The position numbers and the translations under genes are program-made. This document shows, piece by piece, positions 24,415 to 32,716 of a DNA stretch of 64,000 nt (position 1 is the stretch's first letter; each line of letters starts with the position of its first letter). Source of the stretch: Chromatiaceae bacterium (GTDB lineage Bacteria > Pseudomonadota > Gammaproteobacteria > Chromatiales > Chromatiaceae); the NCBI GenBank assembly GCA_024235315.1, contig JACKMP010000007.1, positions 1 to 64,000 on the forward strand, read 5' to 3'. A model generated the notes under the pieces. That model was not told where the DNA came from and ran no database searches. It saw only the letters and a program-made list of their open reading frames with translations.

Positions 24415-26826
24415 ATGACCGCACAGAGTTGCTTCCATTGCGGTCTGCCGGTACCTGACGGTGCCGACTATCGTGTGACCATTGATGGCAGTGAGCGCGC
24501 GATGTGCTGTCATGGCTGCCAGGCCGTCGCCCAGGCGATCGTCGATGGCGGGCTGACCTCTTTCTACCAGCACCGTGAGACGCCCTCGCGCCGCCCCGAG
24601 GACCTGGTGCCCGAGGCGCTGCGCCGCTTCGAGCTCTATGACCAGCCGGCACTGCAGCAGAGCTTCGTGCAGGCCGATGCCGCATCGACCAAGACAGCAT
24701 CGCTGATCCTCGAGGGCATCACCTGCGCCGCCTGCATCTGGCTCAACGAGCGCCATGTCAACGCCCTGCCGGGCGTACTCGATTTCTCCGTCAACTACAG
24801 CACGCATCGCGCACGCGTGCGTTGGGACGACAGCCAGGTCCACCTGTCCGACATCCTCAAGGCGATCAGCGAGATCGGCTATGTCGCCCATCCGTTCGAC
24901 CCGGGCCGCCAGGAGGCCGTGTACAAGAAGGAGAAATCGGCGGCATTGCGGCGACTCGCCGTCGCAGGACTCGGCGCGATGCAGGTCATGATGCTGGCGA
25001 TCGCGATGTATGCCGGTGACTACAGCGGCATGGAGTCGGGCCTGCGCGTGTTCATGCGCTGGGTCAGCCTGCTGCTGACGATCCCGGTGGTGCTGTATTC
25101 GGCGAGCGGTTTCTTCGTCACCGCGTGGCGCGACCTCAAGCGCCGCCACCTTAGCATGGAGGTGCCGGTCTCGCTGGCGATCGGTGGTGCGTTCAGCGCC
25201 AGCGTCTGGTCGACCCTGACCCATGGCAGCGAGGTGTATTTCGACTCGGTGTGCATGTTCGCATTCTTCCTGCTGACCAGCCGTTACCTCGAAATGGGGG
25301 CGCGCCATCGCGCCGGCGAGGCAGCGGAGGAGCTGGTCAAGCTGTTGCCGGCCACCGCCAATCGCCTGACCGACGACGGTGAGGTGGTGGTGGCGGTTTC
25401 CGAACTGGCGCCGGGCGACCGCGTTATGGTGCGTCCCGGCGAGACCATTCCTGCCGACGGCGTGGTCAGCGAGGGGCGCAGCTCGGTCGACGAGTCGTTG
25501 TTGACCGGCGAGAGCCTGCCGCGGCCGCGCAGCGTCGGCGACGAGCTGGTCGGCGGCAGCGTCAACGTCGAGAGCCCGCTGGTGTTGCAGGTGGAGAAGG
25601 TCGGCGAGGACACCCTGGTATCGGCCATCGTGCGCCTGCTCGACCGTGCGCAGGCGGAGAAGCCGCGCGTCGCACAACTTGCCGATCGGGTGGCTGGCTG
25701 GTTCGTCGCCGTGCTGTTGACCGTCGCGGTCGTCGTTGCCCTGTGGTGGTTCTTTCATGCCCCGGAGCACGCGTTCGCCATCACGCTGTCGGTGCTTGTG
25801 GTGACCTGCCCGTGTGCGCTGTCGCTGGCCACGCCGACGGCGGTCACTGCGGCCTCCGGGGCGCTGACACGGATGGGACTGCTGACCACGCGTGGTCATG
25901 CGCTGGAGACCCTGGCCAAGGTGAGCCATGTGCTGTTCGACAAGACCGGCACGCTGACGCGCGGCATCCTGCAGCTGTCCAGCGTCGAGGTGCTGGCGCC
26001 GGGCCGGACGGACAGGTCGCGCTGCCTGGCGCTGGCCGCGGCGCTGGAGAGCGGTTCTGAACACCCGGTCGCCCGTGCACTGGCGGCACACGCTGCCGGA
26101 CCCGCCCTGAGGGTCAGCGATCTCACCGCGCTGCCCGGGCAGGGGATGGAGGGCGAGATTGACGGACAGCGTTATCGCGTCGGCAATCCTCGATATGTCG
26201 CCGCCATGAGTGCCGTCGATGTCCCAGAGATGGAAGATAGCGATGCGACTCAGGTCCTGCTCGGCGACGCGGAGGGCATCCTGGCCCGCTTCCAGCTGCG
26301 CGACGAATTGCGTGCGGATGCAGATGTCGCGATCGCACGTCTGCGTGAACTCGGTCTCGAGGTCGAGATCCTGAGCGGCGATGCACCCGGTGCGGTCGCC
26401 AGGGTGGCGTCCCAGCTGGCGGTCAGGCATGCGCGGTCGGGGATGCGCCCGGACGACAAGCTGGCGCGCGTGCGTGAACTCCAGTCAGAGGGGCACTGCG
26501 TCGCGATGATCGGGGACGGGGTCAACGATGCGCCGGTGCTGGCCGGGGCCGACGTGTCGATCGCGATGGGCCAGGGCGCCCAGCTGGCACATGCCAGCGC
26601 CGACATGGTCGTCCTGTCCGAGCGACTGGCGGTATTGGCCGAGGGTGTGCACAAGGCACGGGCGACGCGCGCCGTGATCAAGCAGAACCTGGCCTGGGCG
26701 ATCTTATATAATCTGTCTGCTGTACCCCTGGCGGCGGCCGGTCTGGTGGCCCCGTGGATGGCCGCGATCGGAATGTCGCTCAGCTCACTGGTCGTCGTAT
26801 TCAATGCTCTGAGGCTGAAGGCCTGA
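24415..26826 (+). CDS. ccoI: copper-translocating P1B-type ATPase for cbb3 assembly
   Basis: Exports copper across the inner membrane for insertion into CcoN. The 803-residue protein starts with the CcoI/FixI-specific domain (C6-F-H-C9 and C31-C32-H-G-C35), then a heavy-metal-associated domain with C104-AA-C107, eight helices, the transmembrane metal motif C465-P-C467, the phosphorylation site D509-KTGTLT and GDGVNDAPVL. ATG at 24415 is preferred because a GGGGGA site lies about ten bases upstream. Its TGA overlaps the ccoS ATG. Confidence 0.95.
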   Translation: MTAQSCFHCGLPVPDGADYRVTIDGSERAMCCHGCQAVAQAIVDGGLTSFYQHRETPSRRPEDLVPEALRRFELYDQPALQQSFVQADAASTKTASLILEGITCAACIWLNERHVNALPGVLDFSVNYSTHRARVRWDDSQVHLSDILKAISEIGYVAHPFDPGRQEAVYKKEKSAALRRLAVAGLGAMQVMMLAIAMYAGDYSGMESGLRVFMRWVSLLLTIPVVLYSASGFFVTAWRDLKRRHLSMEVPVSLAIGGAFSASVWSTLTHGSEVYFDSVCMFAFFLLTSRYLEMGARHRAGEAAEELVKLLPATANRLTDDGEVVVAVSELAPGDRVMVRPGETIPADGVVSEGRSSVDESLLTGESLPRPRSVGDELVGGSVNVESPLVLQVEKVGEDTLVSAIVRLLDRAQAEKPRVAQLADRVAGWFVAVLLTVAVVVALWWFFHAPEHAFAITLSVLVVTCPCALSLATPTAVTAASGALTRMGLLTTRGHALETLAKVSHVLFDKTGTLTRGILQLSSVEVLAPGRTDRSRCLALAAALESGSEHPVARALAAHAAGPALRVSDLTALPGQGMEGEIDGQRYRVGNPRYVAAMSAVDVPEMEDSDATQVLLGDAEGILARFQLRDELRADADVAIARLRELGLEVEILSGDAPGAVARVASQLAVRHARSGMRPDDKLARVRELQSEGHCVAMIGDGVNDAPVLAGADVSIAMGQGAQLAHASADMVVLSERLAVLAEGVHKARATRAVIKQNLAWAILYNLSAVPLAAAGLVAPWMAAIGMSLSSLVVVFNALRLKA

Positions 26827-27053
26827 TGTCCATTCTGTATCTGCTGATCCCGCTGGCGGTCCTCCTGATGGTCGTGGCCATCGCGTTCTTCCTGTGGACC
26901 GTGCGAACCGGGCAGTACGATGACCTCGAGGGGCCGGCACATCGCATCCTGATGGATGACGATGACCCGATGATCCCGGCCAATGCCAGACCAAAGAAGA
27001 AAAATCAGCAGACGTCGGCCGGCGAAGACCCGCCTGGCGACAAAGGGGATTAA
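26826..27053 (+). CDS. ccoS: cbb3 oxidase maturation protein CcoS
   Basis: A 75-residue membrane protein with one N-terminal helix (about 3-23) and the CcoS signature FFLWTVRTGQYDDLEGPAHRIL, followed by an Asp-rich and a Lys-rich stretch. CcoS is needed for cofactor insertion into the cbb3 complex. ATG overlaps the ccoI stop. The usual downstream sulfite-exporter-like gene, hemN and fnr are absent. Confidence 0.92.
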   Translation: MSILYLLIPLAVLLMVVAIAFFLWTVRTGQYDDLEGPAHRILMDDDDPMIPANARPKKKNQQTSAGEDPPGDKGD

Positions 27054-27089
27054 GGAGAGCAGCCATGTCACTGACCGCGGAGAAGCCTT

Positions 27090-27182
27090 ATGTTTACCTT
27101 TGACAATTTTGCCCTGACCATCGTCATCGCCCTCATCGCGATGGCCTGGCTGAGTTTCTTCTCGGTCATCCTCGGCGGCTGA
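27090..27182 (+). CDS. 30-residue single-helix membrane peptide after ccoS
   Basis: The frame begins with ATG at 27090, preceded by a GGAGAAG ribosome binding site, and encodes MFTFDNFALTIVIALIAMAW plus SFFSVILGG: one hydrophobic helix with an acidic residue near the start. It lies 36 bases after ccoS and ends just before the convergent chemoreceptor gene. Short membrane peptides are accessory subunits of some cbb3 oxidases (CcoM in Pseudomonas stutzeri), so a comparable role is conceivable; homology is not shown here. The good ribosome binding site is the main support. Confidence 0.5.
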   Translation: MFTFDNFALTIVIALIAMAWLSFFSVILGG

Positions 27183-27188
27183 GCCGTT

Positions 27189-28409
27189 TCAGAAGAGGTC
27201 GATTTCGCCCTCGCTGACGGAACGCTGGGTGACGGCACCGTCGTTGAAACGCTGGAAACGCTTCCCGGCATCGCGATGATGCTGCGCCAGTTGTGCGGCG
27301 TGCGCACGGATGGATTCCGGCTCGAAGTCGTTCAGGGCATTGCGCTGGATATCGGCAAACACGCTGATGTAATCCTCGATTGCCGCGCTATGTTGACGGG
27401 TCTGTTCGATCAGTTGGCTGGCGATGTCCTCGAACTGCAGTGAGACCACGCCCTCCATCACCAGGTGGTGAATCTTCTTCGAGATCTCTGCAATGTGTTG
27501 CGATTGCGCCGCGGCATGATTGTTGAGCGCATCGATCTCAGTCCACATCTCGGCGACATTTTCCTTCGACTGGGTGGCGACGCTGAGATCGGTGTTGGCG
27601 GCCTGATCGACCGACACATTGACCGAGGCGATGGAGACCTCGATCTCGCCGAGCAAGTGGCGGATCTGGGCGCTGAACTGGCTGGTGCGCTTGGCCAGGC
27701 TGCGCACCTCGTCCGCCACCACGGCGAAACCGCGCCCCGCGTCACCGGCGCGCGCTGCCTCGATGGCCGCGTTCAATGCCAGCAGGTCGGTCTGCGCGGT
27801 GATGGTGTTGACATCGTTGAGCATCTGGGCGGCGGCGTCCACCTGGCTGTGCATATGCGAGAAGATTTCGGCCATCCGGTCACTCGATGACTTCAGGTTC
27901 TGCACCGTATCGACGAAGCGATCGATCATGTGATCCGTCTCTTCGGTGAATTTCTTGATGCCGGCAGTCTGCGCCTGCTGCTCGTTGCTGCTGACCAGTA
28001 CCAGGAGTTCCTCGACCAGTTCGCGCAACATCTCGCGTTCGCTGCCGGACTCCGCCTGCAGGCCGGTCAGGCTGCCGGTCAGTCTCGAGGTGGCATTCCG
28101 GATCACGCTCGACACCTGGTCGAGCGCTGCGCGCAGCCCATGAAACTGCCGTTCGCCTTCACCGACCACCGCGGTGGAGTTGCCTTCGTATTCCTGTATC
28201 GATGCCTTGATGTCCTGGAAGCGCAGTACTTGCCGGTCGGTCCAGCGCTGGCGCGCAAGGCGGCCGTAGAGCAGCGAGCCGATCATCGTCACCAGTGCGG
28301 CGACACCCAGGGAAATGTTGACCGGGTCGGGCAGGCCCAGTGGTGCGAGGCTGGCGGTCAGCAGAAGGGCAGCCGCGTAGAGTCCGAACTCGTCGGGGCG
28401 GAATTTCAT
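27189..28409 (-). CDS. methyl-accepting chemotaxis protein, short N-terminus
   Basis: A 406-residue chemoreceptor with two adjacent membrane helices near the N-terminus (about 8-24 and 28-48) and almost no periplasmic loop, so it likely senses an internal or membrane-derived signal. The signalling domain follows, with the hairpin tip LNAAIEAARAGDAGRGFAVVADEVRSLA at about 210-237. ATG at 28409 has a GGAG site 8 bases upstream and lies about 30 bases downstream of a sigma-28 promoter match; the longer frame up to 28568 overlaps rpoH and the promoter, so it is rejected. Confidence 0.9.
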   Translation of the reverse strand: MKFRPDEFGLYAAALLLTASLAPLGLPDPVNISLGVAALVTMIGSLLYGRLARQRWTDRQVLRFQDIKASIQEYEGNSTAVVGEGERQFHGLRAALDQVSSVIRNATSRLTGSLTGLQAESGSEREMLRELVEELLVLVSSNEQQAQTAGIKKFTEETDHMIDRFVDTVQNLKSSSDRMAEIFSHMHSQVDAAAQMLNDVNTITAQTDLLALNAAIEAARAGDAGRGFAVVADEVRSLAKRTSQFSAQIRHLLGEIEVSIASVNVSVDQAANTDLSVATQSKENVAEMWTEIDALNNHAAAQSQHIAEISKKIHHLVMEGVVSLQFEDIASQLIEQTRQHSAAIEDYISVFADIQRNALNDFEPESIRAHAAQLAQHHRDAGKRFQRFNDGAVTQRSVSEGEIDLF

Positions 28410-28438
28410 CGGGTGCTCCACGGTTGTGTCGATGTGGC

Positions 28439-28465
28439 ATATCGGCAACCGCTGAGAGGCCTTTA
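28439..28465 (-). promoter_or_regulatory. sigma-28 (FliA) promoter of the short-N-terminus chemoreceptor
   Basis: On the minus strand TAAAGGCC, an 11-base spacer and GCCGATAT (7 of 8 to GCCGATAA) match the flagellar sigma-28 consensus with correct spacing. Transcription would begin about 25 bases before the chemoreceptor start. Confidence 0.78.
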
Positions 28466-28548
28466 GTTCGCATGCGGCCGCAGACCGCACATACGAAGAG
28501 GCCCGCACGTGGCGGGCCTCGGGGTGGGGCGGGCGCCCTGGTGCGCCG

Positions 28549-29400
28549 TCAGGCCACCATGCTGCCACGCAGCTTTTTCATCGCTGCGGCTTCGATCTGG
28601 CGGATGCGCTCGGCCGAGACGCCGTACTCCGCGGCCAGGTCATGCAGCGTCTCCTTGTTCTCGTTGAGCCAGCGGCGTTGCAGGATATCGCGGCTGCGCG
28701 TGTCCAGCGATTCCAGTGCCGCGTACAGGCCCTCGCGCTCGGCATCGACGCTGTCTGCACGCTCGAGCAGCATCGAGGGTTCGTGGCGCAGGTCCGGCAG
28801 ATAGGCGGCGGGCGCGATGCTCGGGCCGTCGTCATCGTCACTGTCCGTACCGTCGTAGGCCAGGTCGTAATTCGACAGGCGCGACTCCATCTCGAGCACG
28901 GTCTCGGGTTTGACCCCGAGGTCCTCGGCGACCTCTTCGACCTCCTGGCGCGAAAACCAGCCCAGGCGCTTCTTGGCGCTGCGCAGGTTGAAGAACAGCT
29001 TGCGCTGTGCCTTGGTCGTCGCGACCTTGACGATGCGCCAGTTGCGCAGGATGTACTCGTGGATCTCGGCCTTGATCCAGTGCACGGCAAAAGATACGAG
29101 GCGCACACCCATTTCGGGGTCGAAACGGCGTACCGCCTTCATCAGGCCGACGGTACCCTCCTGGATAAGGTCGCTCTGCGGCAGGCCGTAGCCACTGTAG
29201 CCACGTGCGATCTTCACCACGAAACGCAGATGGGACATGACCAGCGCACGCGCCGCAGCGAGGTCGTTGTGGTCGCGCAGGCTCACGGCGAGATCGTGCT
29301 CTTCCTCGGCGGAAAGCATCGGCAACTGGAATGCCGCGCTGATGTAGGCGTCGATATTGCCGGTCGGCAAAGTCATCGGAATGGCGAGCTGTTTTCCCAT
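28549..29400 (-). CDS. rpoH: RNA polymerase sigma-32 factor (heat shock)
   Basis: Heat-shock sigma factor. The 283-residue protein has region 2 (DLIQEGTVGLMKAVRRFDPEMGVRLVSFAVHWIKAEIHEYILRNW), the RpoH box QRKLFFNLR, and region 4.2 ETLHDLAAEYGVSAERIRQIE. ATG at 29400 is chosen because family members begin right there (MGKQLAIPM); the frame upstream is leader. Its likely promoter coincides with a CIRCE element. Normally rpoH directly follows ftsX; here 5.7 kb of other DNA separates them. Confidence 0.96.
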   Translation of the reverse strand: MGKQLAIPMTLPTGNIDAYISAAFQLPMLSAEEEHDLAVSLRDHNDLAAARALVMSHLRFVVKIARGYSGYGLPQSDLIQEGTVGLMKAVRRFDPEMGVRLVSFAVHWIKAEIHEYILRNWRIVKVATTKAQRKLFFNLRSAKKRLGWFSRQEVEEVAEDLGVKPETVLEMESRLSNYDLAYDGTDSDDDDGPSIAPAAYLPDLRHEPSMLLERADSVDAEREGLYAALESLDTRSRDILQRRWLNENKETLHDLAAEYGVSAERIRQIEAAAMKKLRGSMVA

Positions 29401-29465
29401 TGCCTTTTTTCCTAACCCCTTTTCCTGATTGGAATTTAGCACCGGGCGTACCCGGTTGCCAGTGC

Positions 29466-29495
29466 ATTTTAGCAGTCCATGCGTGAGAGTGCTAA
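29466..29495 (-). promoter_or_regulatory. predicted vegetative promoter of rpoH
   Basis: On the minus strand TTAGCA (29495-29490), an 18-base spacer and TAAAAT (29471-29466) form a moderate sigma-70 promoter. Transcription would begin near 29459, giving a leader of about 59 bases. The CIRCE element covers both hexamers and the spacer. Confidence 0.6.
29469..29495. promoter_or_regulatory. CIRCE element (HrcA operator) at rpoH
   Basis: TTAGCAGTC (29469-29477), exactly 9 bases, GAGTGCTAA (29487-29495) matches the CIRCE consensus TTAGCACTC-N9-GAGTGCTAA at 17 of 18 positions. It overlaps the predicted rpoH promoter, so HrcA is expected to repress rpoH until heat shock. Confidence 0.9.
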
Positions 29496-29595
29496 CTGGC
29501 AGAAAAGTTCCGAAACGACCGCAACTCACTGTTATTCAGGTGGTTTTTTGGCGGCCCCGATTTCGCAGCCAATCGCATGCCTGTGCGGACCAGGT

Positions 29596-29622
29596 TCAAG
29601 CCCCGTCGATCGTTGCCGATGA
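29596..29622 (+). promoter_or_regulatory. sigma-28 (FliA) promoter of the soluble chemoreceptor
   Basis: TCAAGCCC, an 11-base spacer and GCCGATGA (7 of 8) fit the flagellar sigma consensus in its pseudomonad form. Transcription from here (about 29629) excludes the in-frame starts at 29577 and 29619 and supports the ATG at 29658. Confidence 0.72.
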
Positions 29623-29657
29623 ATAACGGACTGCACCCAGGAGTCTTTAGTTTCCCG

Positions 29658-31523
29658 ATGAGCTCATTGTGTCATTCAATGCTGGACGCCTGTCCCGGCG
29701 CCCTCGGGCTGTTCGACCCGCGGCATGGCCTGCTGCACGCCAATCCACGCCTGGTGGCGTTTTTTCCGGCACTGCGGGTCGGGATGGACGAAGCCGGGAT
29801 GCTCGCGTGCCTTGGCGCTGCCGGGCAGGGCCGGTTGCAGGCGCACTCGCGTTTCGTCGCCGGTGCCGATGACGCACTGTGCGGCATCCAGGTCAGCGCC
29901 TTTCGACACGAAGACGCCGAGTATTGGCTTTTCAGCGCCACGCCGATCGCCGCGCAGCAACAGCTCAAGCGCGGCCTGCGGTCGGTCCTGGCCGACGTTC
30001 AGGACGGGGTGCTCGACGGGCGGATCACGTTGCCGCCCGGCAAGGGCATGGCGCAGGTGGTGGGTGAGTCGCTCCAGCGCACGCTTGAGGTGGTGCGCGG
30101 GCACATCGTCGAGATCGTCGATGCGGTCGATGCCCTGGCCGGTTGCGATCTGCGGGTGCGGTTCGACAGTGAACTCGACGGTGAGCTGGGCCGGCTGAAC
30201 ACGCGTCTGGCGGTCACGGTGGCGAATCTGACGGAATCGATCCGTCAGACGATCGACTCCTCGCACGTCATCTCGCAGACCACGGCCGAGGTCGCGCAGC
30301 AGAATCAGCTGCTGGCCCGGCGCACCACGGAGCAGGCCGAGGCGGTACAACGCAGCAGTGCCAACATGGAGGAGCTCAGTGCGGCCGTGGCCAACGCGGC
30401 GGCGAGTGCCGAACGTGCCAATCGGCAGGGCAGGGAAACGACCCAGCTGGCCGAGTCGGGGCGTGAGGCGGTCGGGCAGGTGGTCGAGGCGATGGAGTCG
30501 ATCAACCGCGGTGCCGGCGAGGTCGGCGAGATCATCGGTGTGATCAACGAGATCGCCTTCCAGACCAATATCCTCGCACTGAACGCGGCCGTCGAGGCGG
30601 CGCGTGCCGGTGAGCACGGACGTGGTTTTGCCATCGTGGCTGCCGAAGTGCGGGCGCTGGCCGGCCGGTCTGCGGCGGCGGCCAACCAGATCCGTGCCCT
30701 GATCGAGCGTTCCGGCAATACCGCCGCGAAGGGCAAGCTGCTGGCACTGGACGCGGACGCACGCATGCGCGAGATCCTCGAGGGTGTGCAGACCACCAGT
30801 GAACAGATCACCGGGATCACGCTGGCGGCGCGTGAGCAGACGCAGGGCATCGAAGACGCCAGCGCCGCACTGCGCCAGATAGACGATCTGACCCGGCAGA
30901 ACCATGAACTGGTGACCCAGCTGGCGGACAGCAGCATGGAACTGGACCGCCAGGCACGCTATCTGACCGAGGCGGCGGGCATCTTCCACCTGCCGGATGA
31001 CGAACTCAGCCACCCCTTGCACCGCGAGGCCGAGGCGGCGGCGGTCGCGACCGCGTCGGAAATAGGCCGGGCGCTCGAAAAAGCCATCGCCGACCGACGC
31101 ATCACTGCGGATGCGGTGTTCGATTTCAGCTATGCGGAACTGCCTGGGACCAATCCGCAGAAACACACGACACCGTTTGACGACCTGACGGACAGCCTGT
31201 TTCCCGCGATTCAGGAGGCGCTGTTGCGCGAGCATCCGGTGTTCGTCTACGCGATCGCCGCCGATTTCAACGGCTATGTGCCGACCCACAACGACAAGTT
31301 CTGTCAGCCGCTCACCGGCGACTACGACAGGGACCTGGCCGGCAACCGCACCAAGCGTATCTATGCCGACCGCGTCGGGCAGCAGGTGGGCCGGCACACC
31401 CAACAACGAAAGCTGCAGATCTACCGCCGTGACACGGGCGAGCTGATGTTCGACATGTCGGCACCCATCTACGTCAACGGTCGCCACTGGGGCGGTTTCC
31501 GCATCGGTTACCGTATCGAGTGA
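29658..31523 (+). CDS. soluble chemoreceptor with N-terminal PAS and C-terminal Cache-like domain
   Basis: A 621-residue methyl-accepting protein with no membrane helix. Residues about 1-100 resemble a PAS domain (MLDACPGALGLFDPRHGLLHANPRLVAFFP); the signalling hairpin tip LNAAVEAARAGEHGRGFAIVAAEVRALAGRS is near 310; and the last 130 residues (FDFSYAELPGTNPQK, GYVPTHNDKFCQPLTGDY, DLAGNRTKRIYADRVG, APIYVNGRHWGGFRIGY) form a Cache-like sensor at the C-terminus, an arrangement known from cytoplasmic receptors. The start is set by the sigma-28 promoter; the GGAG site is about 14 bases away. It lies at the rpoH edge of the accessory region. Confidence 0.85.
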   Translation: MSSLCHSMLDACPGALGLFDPRHGLLHANPRLVAFFPALRVGMDEAGMLACLGAAGQGRLQAHSRFVAGADDALCGIQVSAFRHEDAEYWLFSATPIAAQQQLKRGLRSVLADVQDGVLDGRITLPPGKGMAQVVGESLQRTLEVVRGHIVEIVDAVDALAGCDLRVRFDSELDGELGRLNTRLAVTVANLTESIRQTIDSSHVISQTTAEVAQQNQLLARRTTEQAEAVQRSSANMEELSAAVANAAASAERANRQGRETTQLAESGREAVGQVVEAMESINRGAGEVGEIIGVINEIAFQTNILALNAAVEAARAGEHGRGFAIVAAEVRALAGRSAAAANQIRALIERSGNTAAKGKLLALDADARMREILEGVQTTSEQITGITLAAREQTQGIEDASAALRQIDDLTRQNHELVTQLADSSMELDRQARYLTEAAGIFHLPDDELSHPLHREAEAAAVATASEIGRALEKAIADRRITADAVFDFSYAELPGTNPQKHTTPFDDLTDSLFPAIQEALLREHPVFVYAIAADFNGYVPTHNDKFCQPLTGDYDRDLAGNRTKRIYADRVGQQVGRHTQQRKLQIYRRDTGELMFDMSAPIYVNGRHWGGFRIGYRIE

Positions 31524-31709
31524 CCGCGCCCAATGGGGTGGGGATCAGATCACTGCCGATGAATGGCGGCTTTCCGGCGGGGTTGAGTCGTCTCGCAAGC
31601 AATGCTGATAGGAGATTGCGGCCAACTGCCGACCCACGACTCTCCTCCTGAGCGGTCATCCATGGGGCTGGTTCACCCAGAATCCTGCCTGAAGGCATAT
31701 GAGTGCTTG

Positions 31710-31890
31710 TCGGCCGGAGCGGTTGTTCAGGCGCCGAGCCGGCTATAACCGCAGTGGCGCGGGTACCGGTCGTTGGCCGAGAAGTTGGCAGAATGGCCGC
31801 TTTGAACATCGGCGATTGAGTGCTCACGACCCTGAGCGGTCCTTGAGCGTTTGCTGATGAACGGCGTCAGGATCCTTTACAGCGATTCCG
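31710..31890 (+). repeat. left arm of a long imperfect inverted repeat
   Basis: This noncoding arm aligns to the reverse complement of 34380-34557. Shared blocks include TCGGCCGGAGCGGT, GGGTACCGG, CCGAGAA, the 37-base core at 31791-31827, and, more loosely, CGTCAGG followed by ACAGCG. It marks the left side of the segment with the PEP-CTERM-like gene, recombinase and toxin-antitoxin pair. Confidence 0.75.
31791..31827 (+). repeat. 37-base core of inverted repeat, left copy
   Basis: Begins GAATGGCCGCTTTGAAC and ends GTGCTCAC. It differs from the reverse complement of 34437-34473 at only two positions (A/T after GAAC, A/C before GTGCTCAC): 35 of 37 identical. Confidence 0.9.
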
Positions 31891-32012
31891 CCCGAATGGC
31901 TCAAATCGAGCCACTCCGGTCCCTAATGCATTGACAAATATGCGTATTGAATTGTTGGTGCGAAATTTGCTCTATCAAATCGCAGTTTCTTAGTTGCTTT
32001 AGGTAATAACTC

Positions 32013-32639
32013 ATGAAATTCTCATTAAGGTTGCGTGCTTTACTTTCAGCCACTGCCCTGATTCTAGCCACCTGGGCGAATGTGGTTGTTGCCGGCACCA
32101 TTTTTACTAATGAGGCAGCCTTTGATGCTGCAATCTCGGGTTTCAGCGTTCTCGGCACGGAAAACTTTGACAGCTTGTCACCTGGGCTGGTAGCGAACCC
32201 TTCGTCGTTCATGGGTGGTTTAATTGAGTTAGGGGGAGGCAGCCCCTCGATAATCAATACTATATCCCGATCTGCTCCAAATGAGTGGATTGGCGCCACC
32301 GGCACACCGGCGACTATTACGGGCGTTGGAGGCAGCGCACTAGGGTTTGACGCTTTCGCATTTCCCAACCGGAAGGAATTTAATGGGACGTGGACGTTCC
32401 TAACTTCCCTCGGCACTGATGTGCTTGCACAGGGGTTGAATTTCTCCTATTCGTTTCTCGGCTGGGTTGGCGCGGCAGGAGAAACACTCAGCTCAATTTC
32501 CTACTCTCCAACCGGCCGAATTGCGTTGGACGATTTGGCGGCTTACTCACGGGCGGTTCCGATACCTTCTTCATTGCTTCTGATAGGACTGGGTCTCGCC
32601 GGTATCGGCTACACGCGTAGTTGGATCAAAGCTGGTTAA
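32013..32639 (+). CDS. exported protein with PEP-CTERM-like sorting signal
   Basis: A 208-residue protein with an N-terminal signal peptide (about 1-27, positively charged then hydrophobic, ending VVVAG), a Gly/Ser-rich body without a recognised enzyme motif (GTENFDSLSPGL, ALGFDAFAFPNR) and a C-terminal tail from residue 182: VPIPSSLLLIGLGLAGIGY followed by basic residues. This matches the PEP-CTERM signal type (usually VPxP) processed by exosortase, although the third position is Ile. Base composition is visibly more AT-rich than the flanking core genes, suggesting transfer. A clear terminator follows. No exosortase is encoded in the window. Confidence 0.75.
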   Translation: MKFSLRLRALLSATALILATWANVVVAGTIFTNEAAFDAAISGFSVLGTENFDSLSPGLVANPSSFMGGLIELGGGSPSIINTISRSAPNEWIGATGTPATITGVGGSALGFDAFAFPNRKEFNGTWTFLTSLGTDVLAQGLNFSYSFLGWVGAAGETLSSISYSPTGRIALDDLAAYSRAVPIPSSLLLIGLGLAGIGYTRSWIKAG

Positions 32640-32663
32640 ACTCACCGTTGAGCGGCCGAATAG

Positions 32664-32687
32664 ACCCCGCGATTGTGCGGGGTTTCT
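32664..32687 (+). terminator. rho-independent terminator of the PEP-CTERM-like gene
   Basis: ACCCCGC, a 6-base loop and GCGGGGT followed by a T-rich TTTCTTA: a classic intrinsic terminator directly after the gene. Confidence 0.82.
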
Positions 32688-32716
32688 TATGTCCGATCGT
32701 GGCCGGTTGCACGCAT

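Larger units (their letters stand above)
31524..32012. other. 489-base noncoding left flank of the integrase element
   Basis: No credible gene. It contains nested inverted repeats (GAGTCGT at 31585-31591 with ACGACTC at 31636-31642; AGGAGA at 31610-31615 with TCTCCT at 31641-31646), a variant GAATGGCGGCTTT at 31561-31573 (the first G at 31561), the left inverted arm (31710-31890), and an AT-rich stretch ahead of the PEP-CTERM-like gene. Confidence 0.6.

Noticed and set aside
29577..29657. Upstream start codons of the soluble chemoreceptor (29577, 29619)
   Set aside because: They lie before or within the sigma-28 promoter match at 29596-29622, so a transcript from it could not include them.
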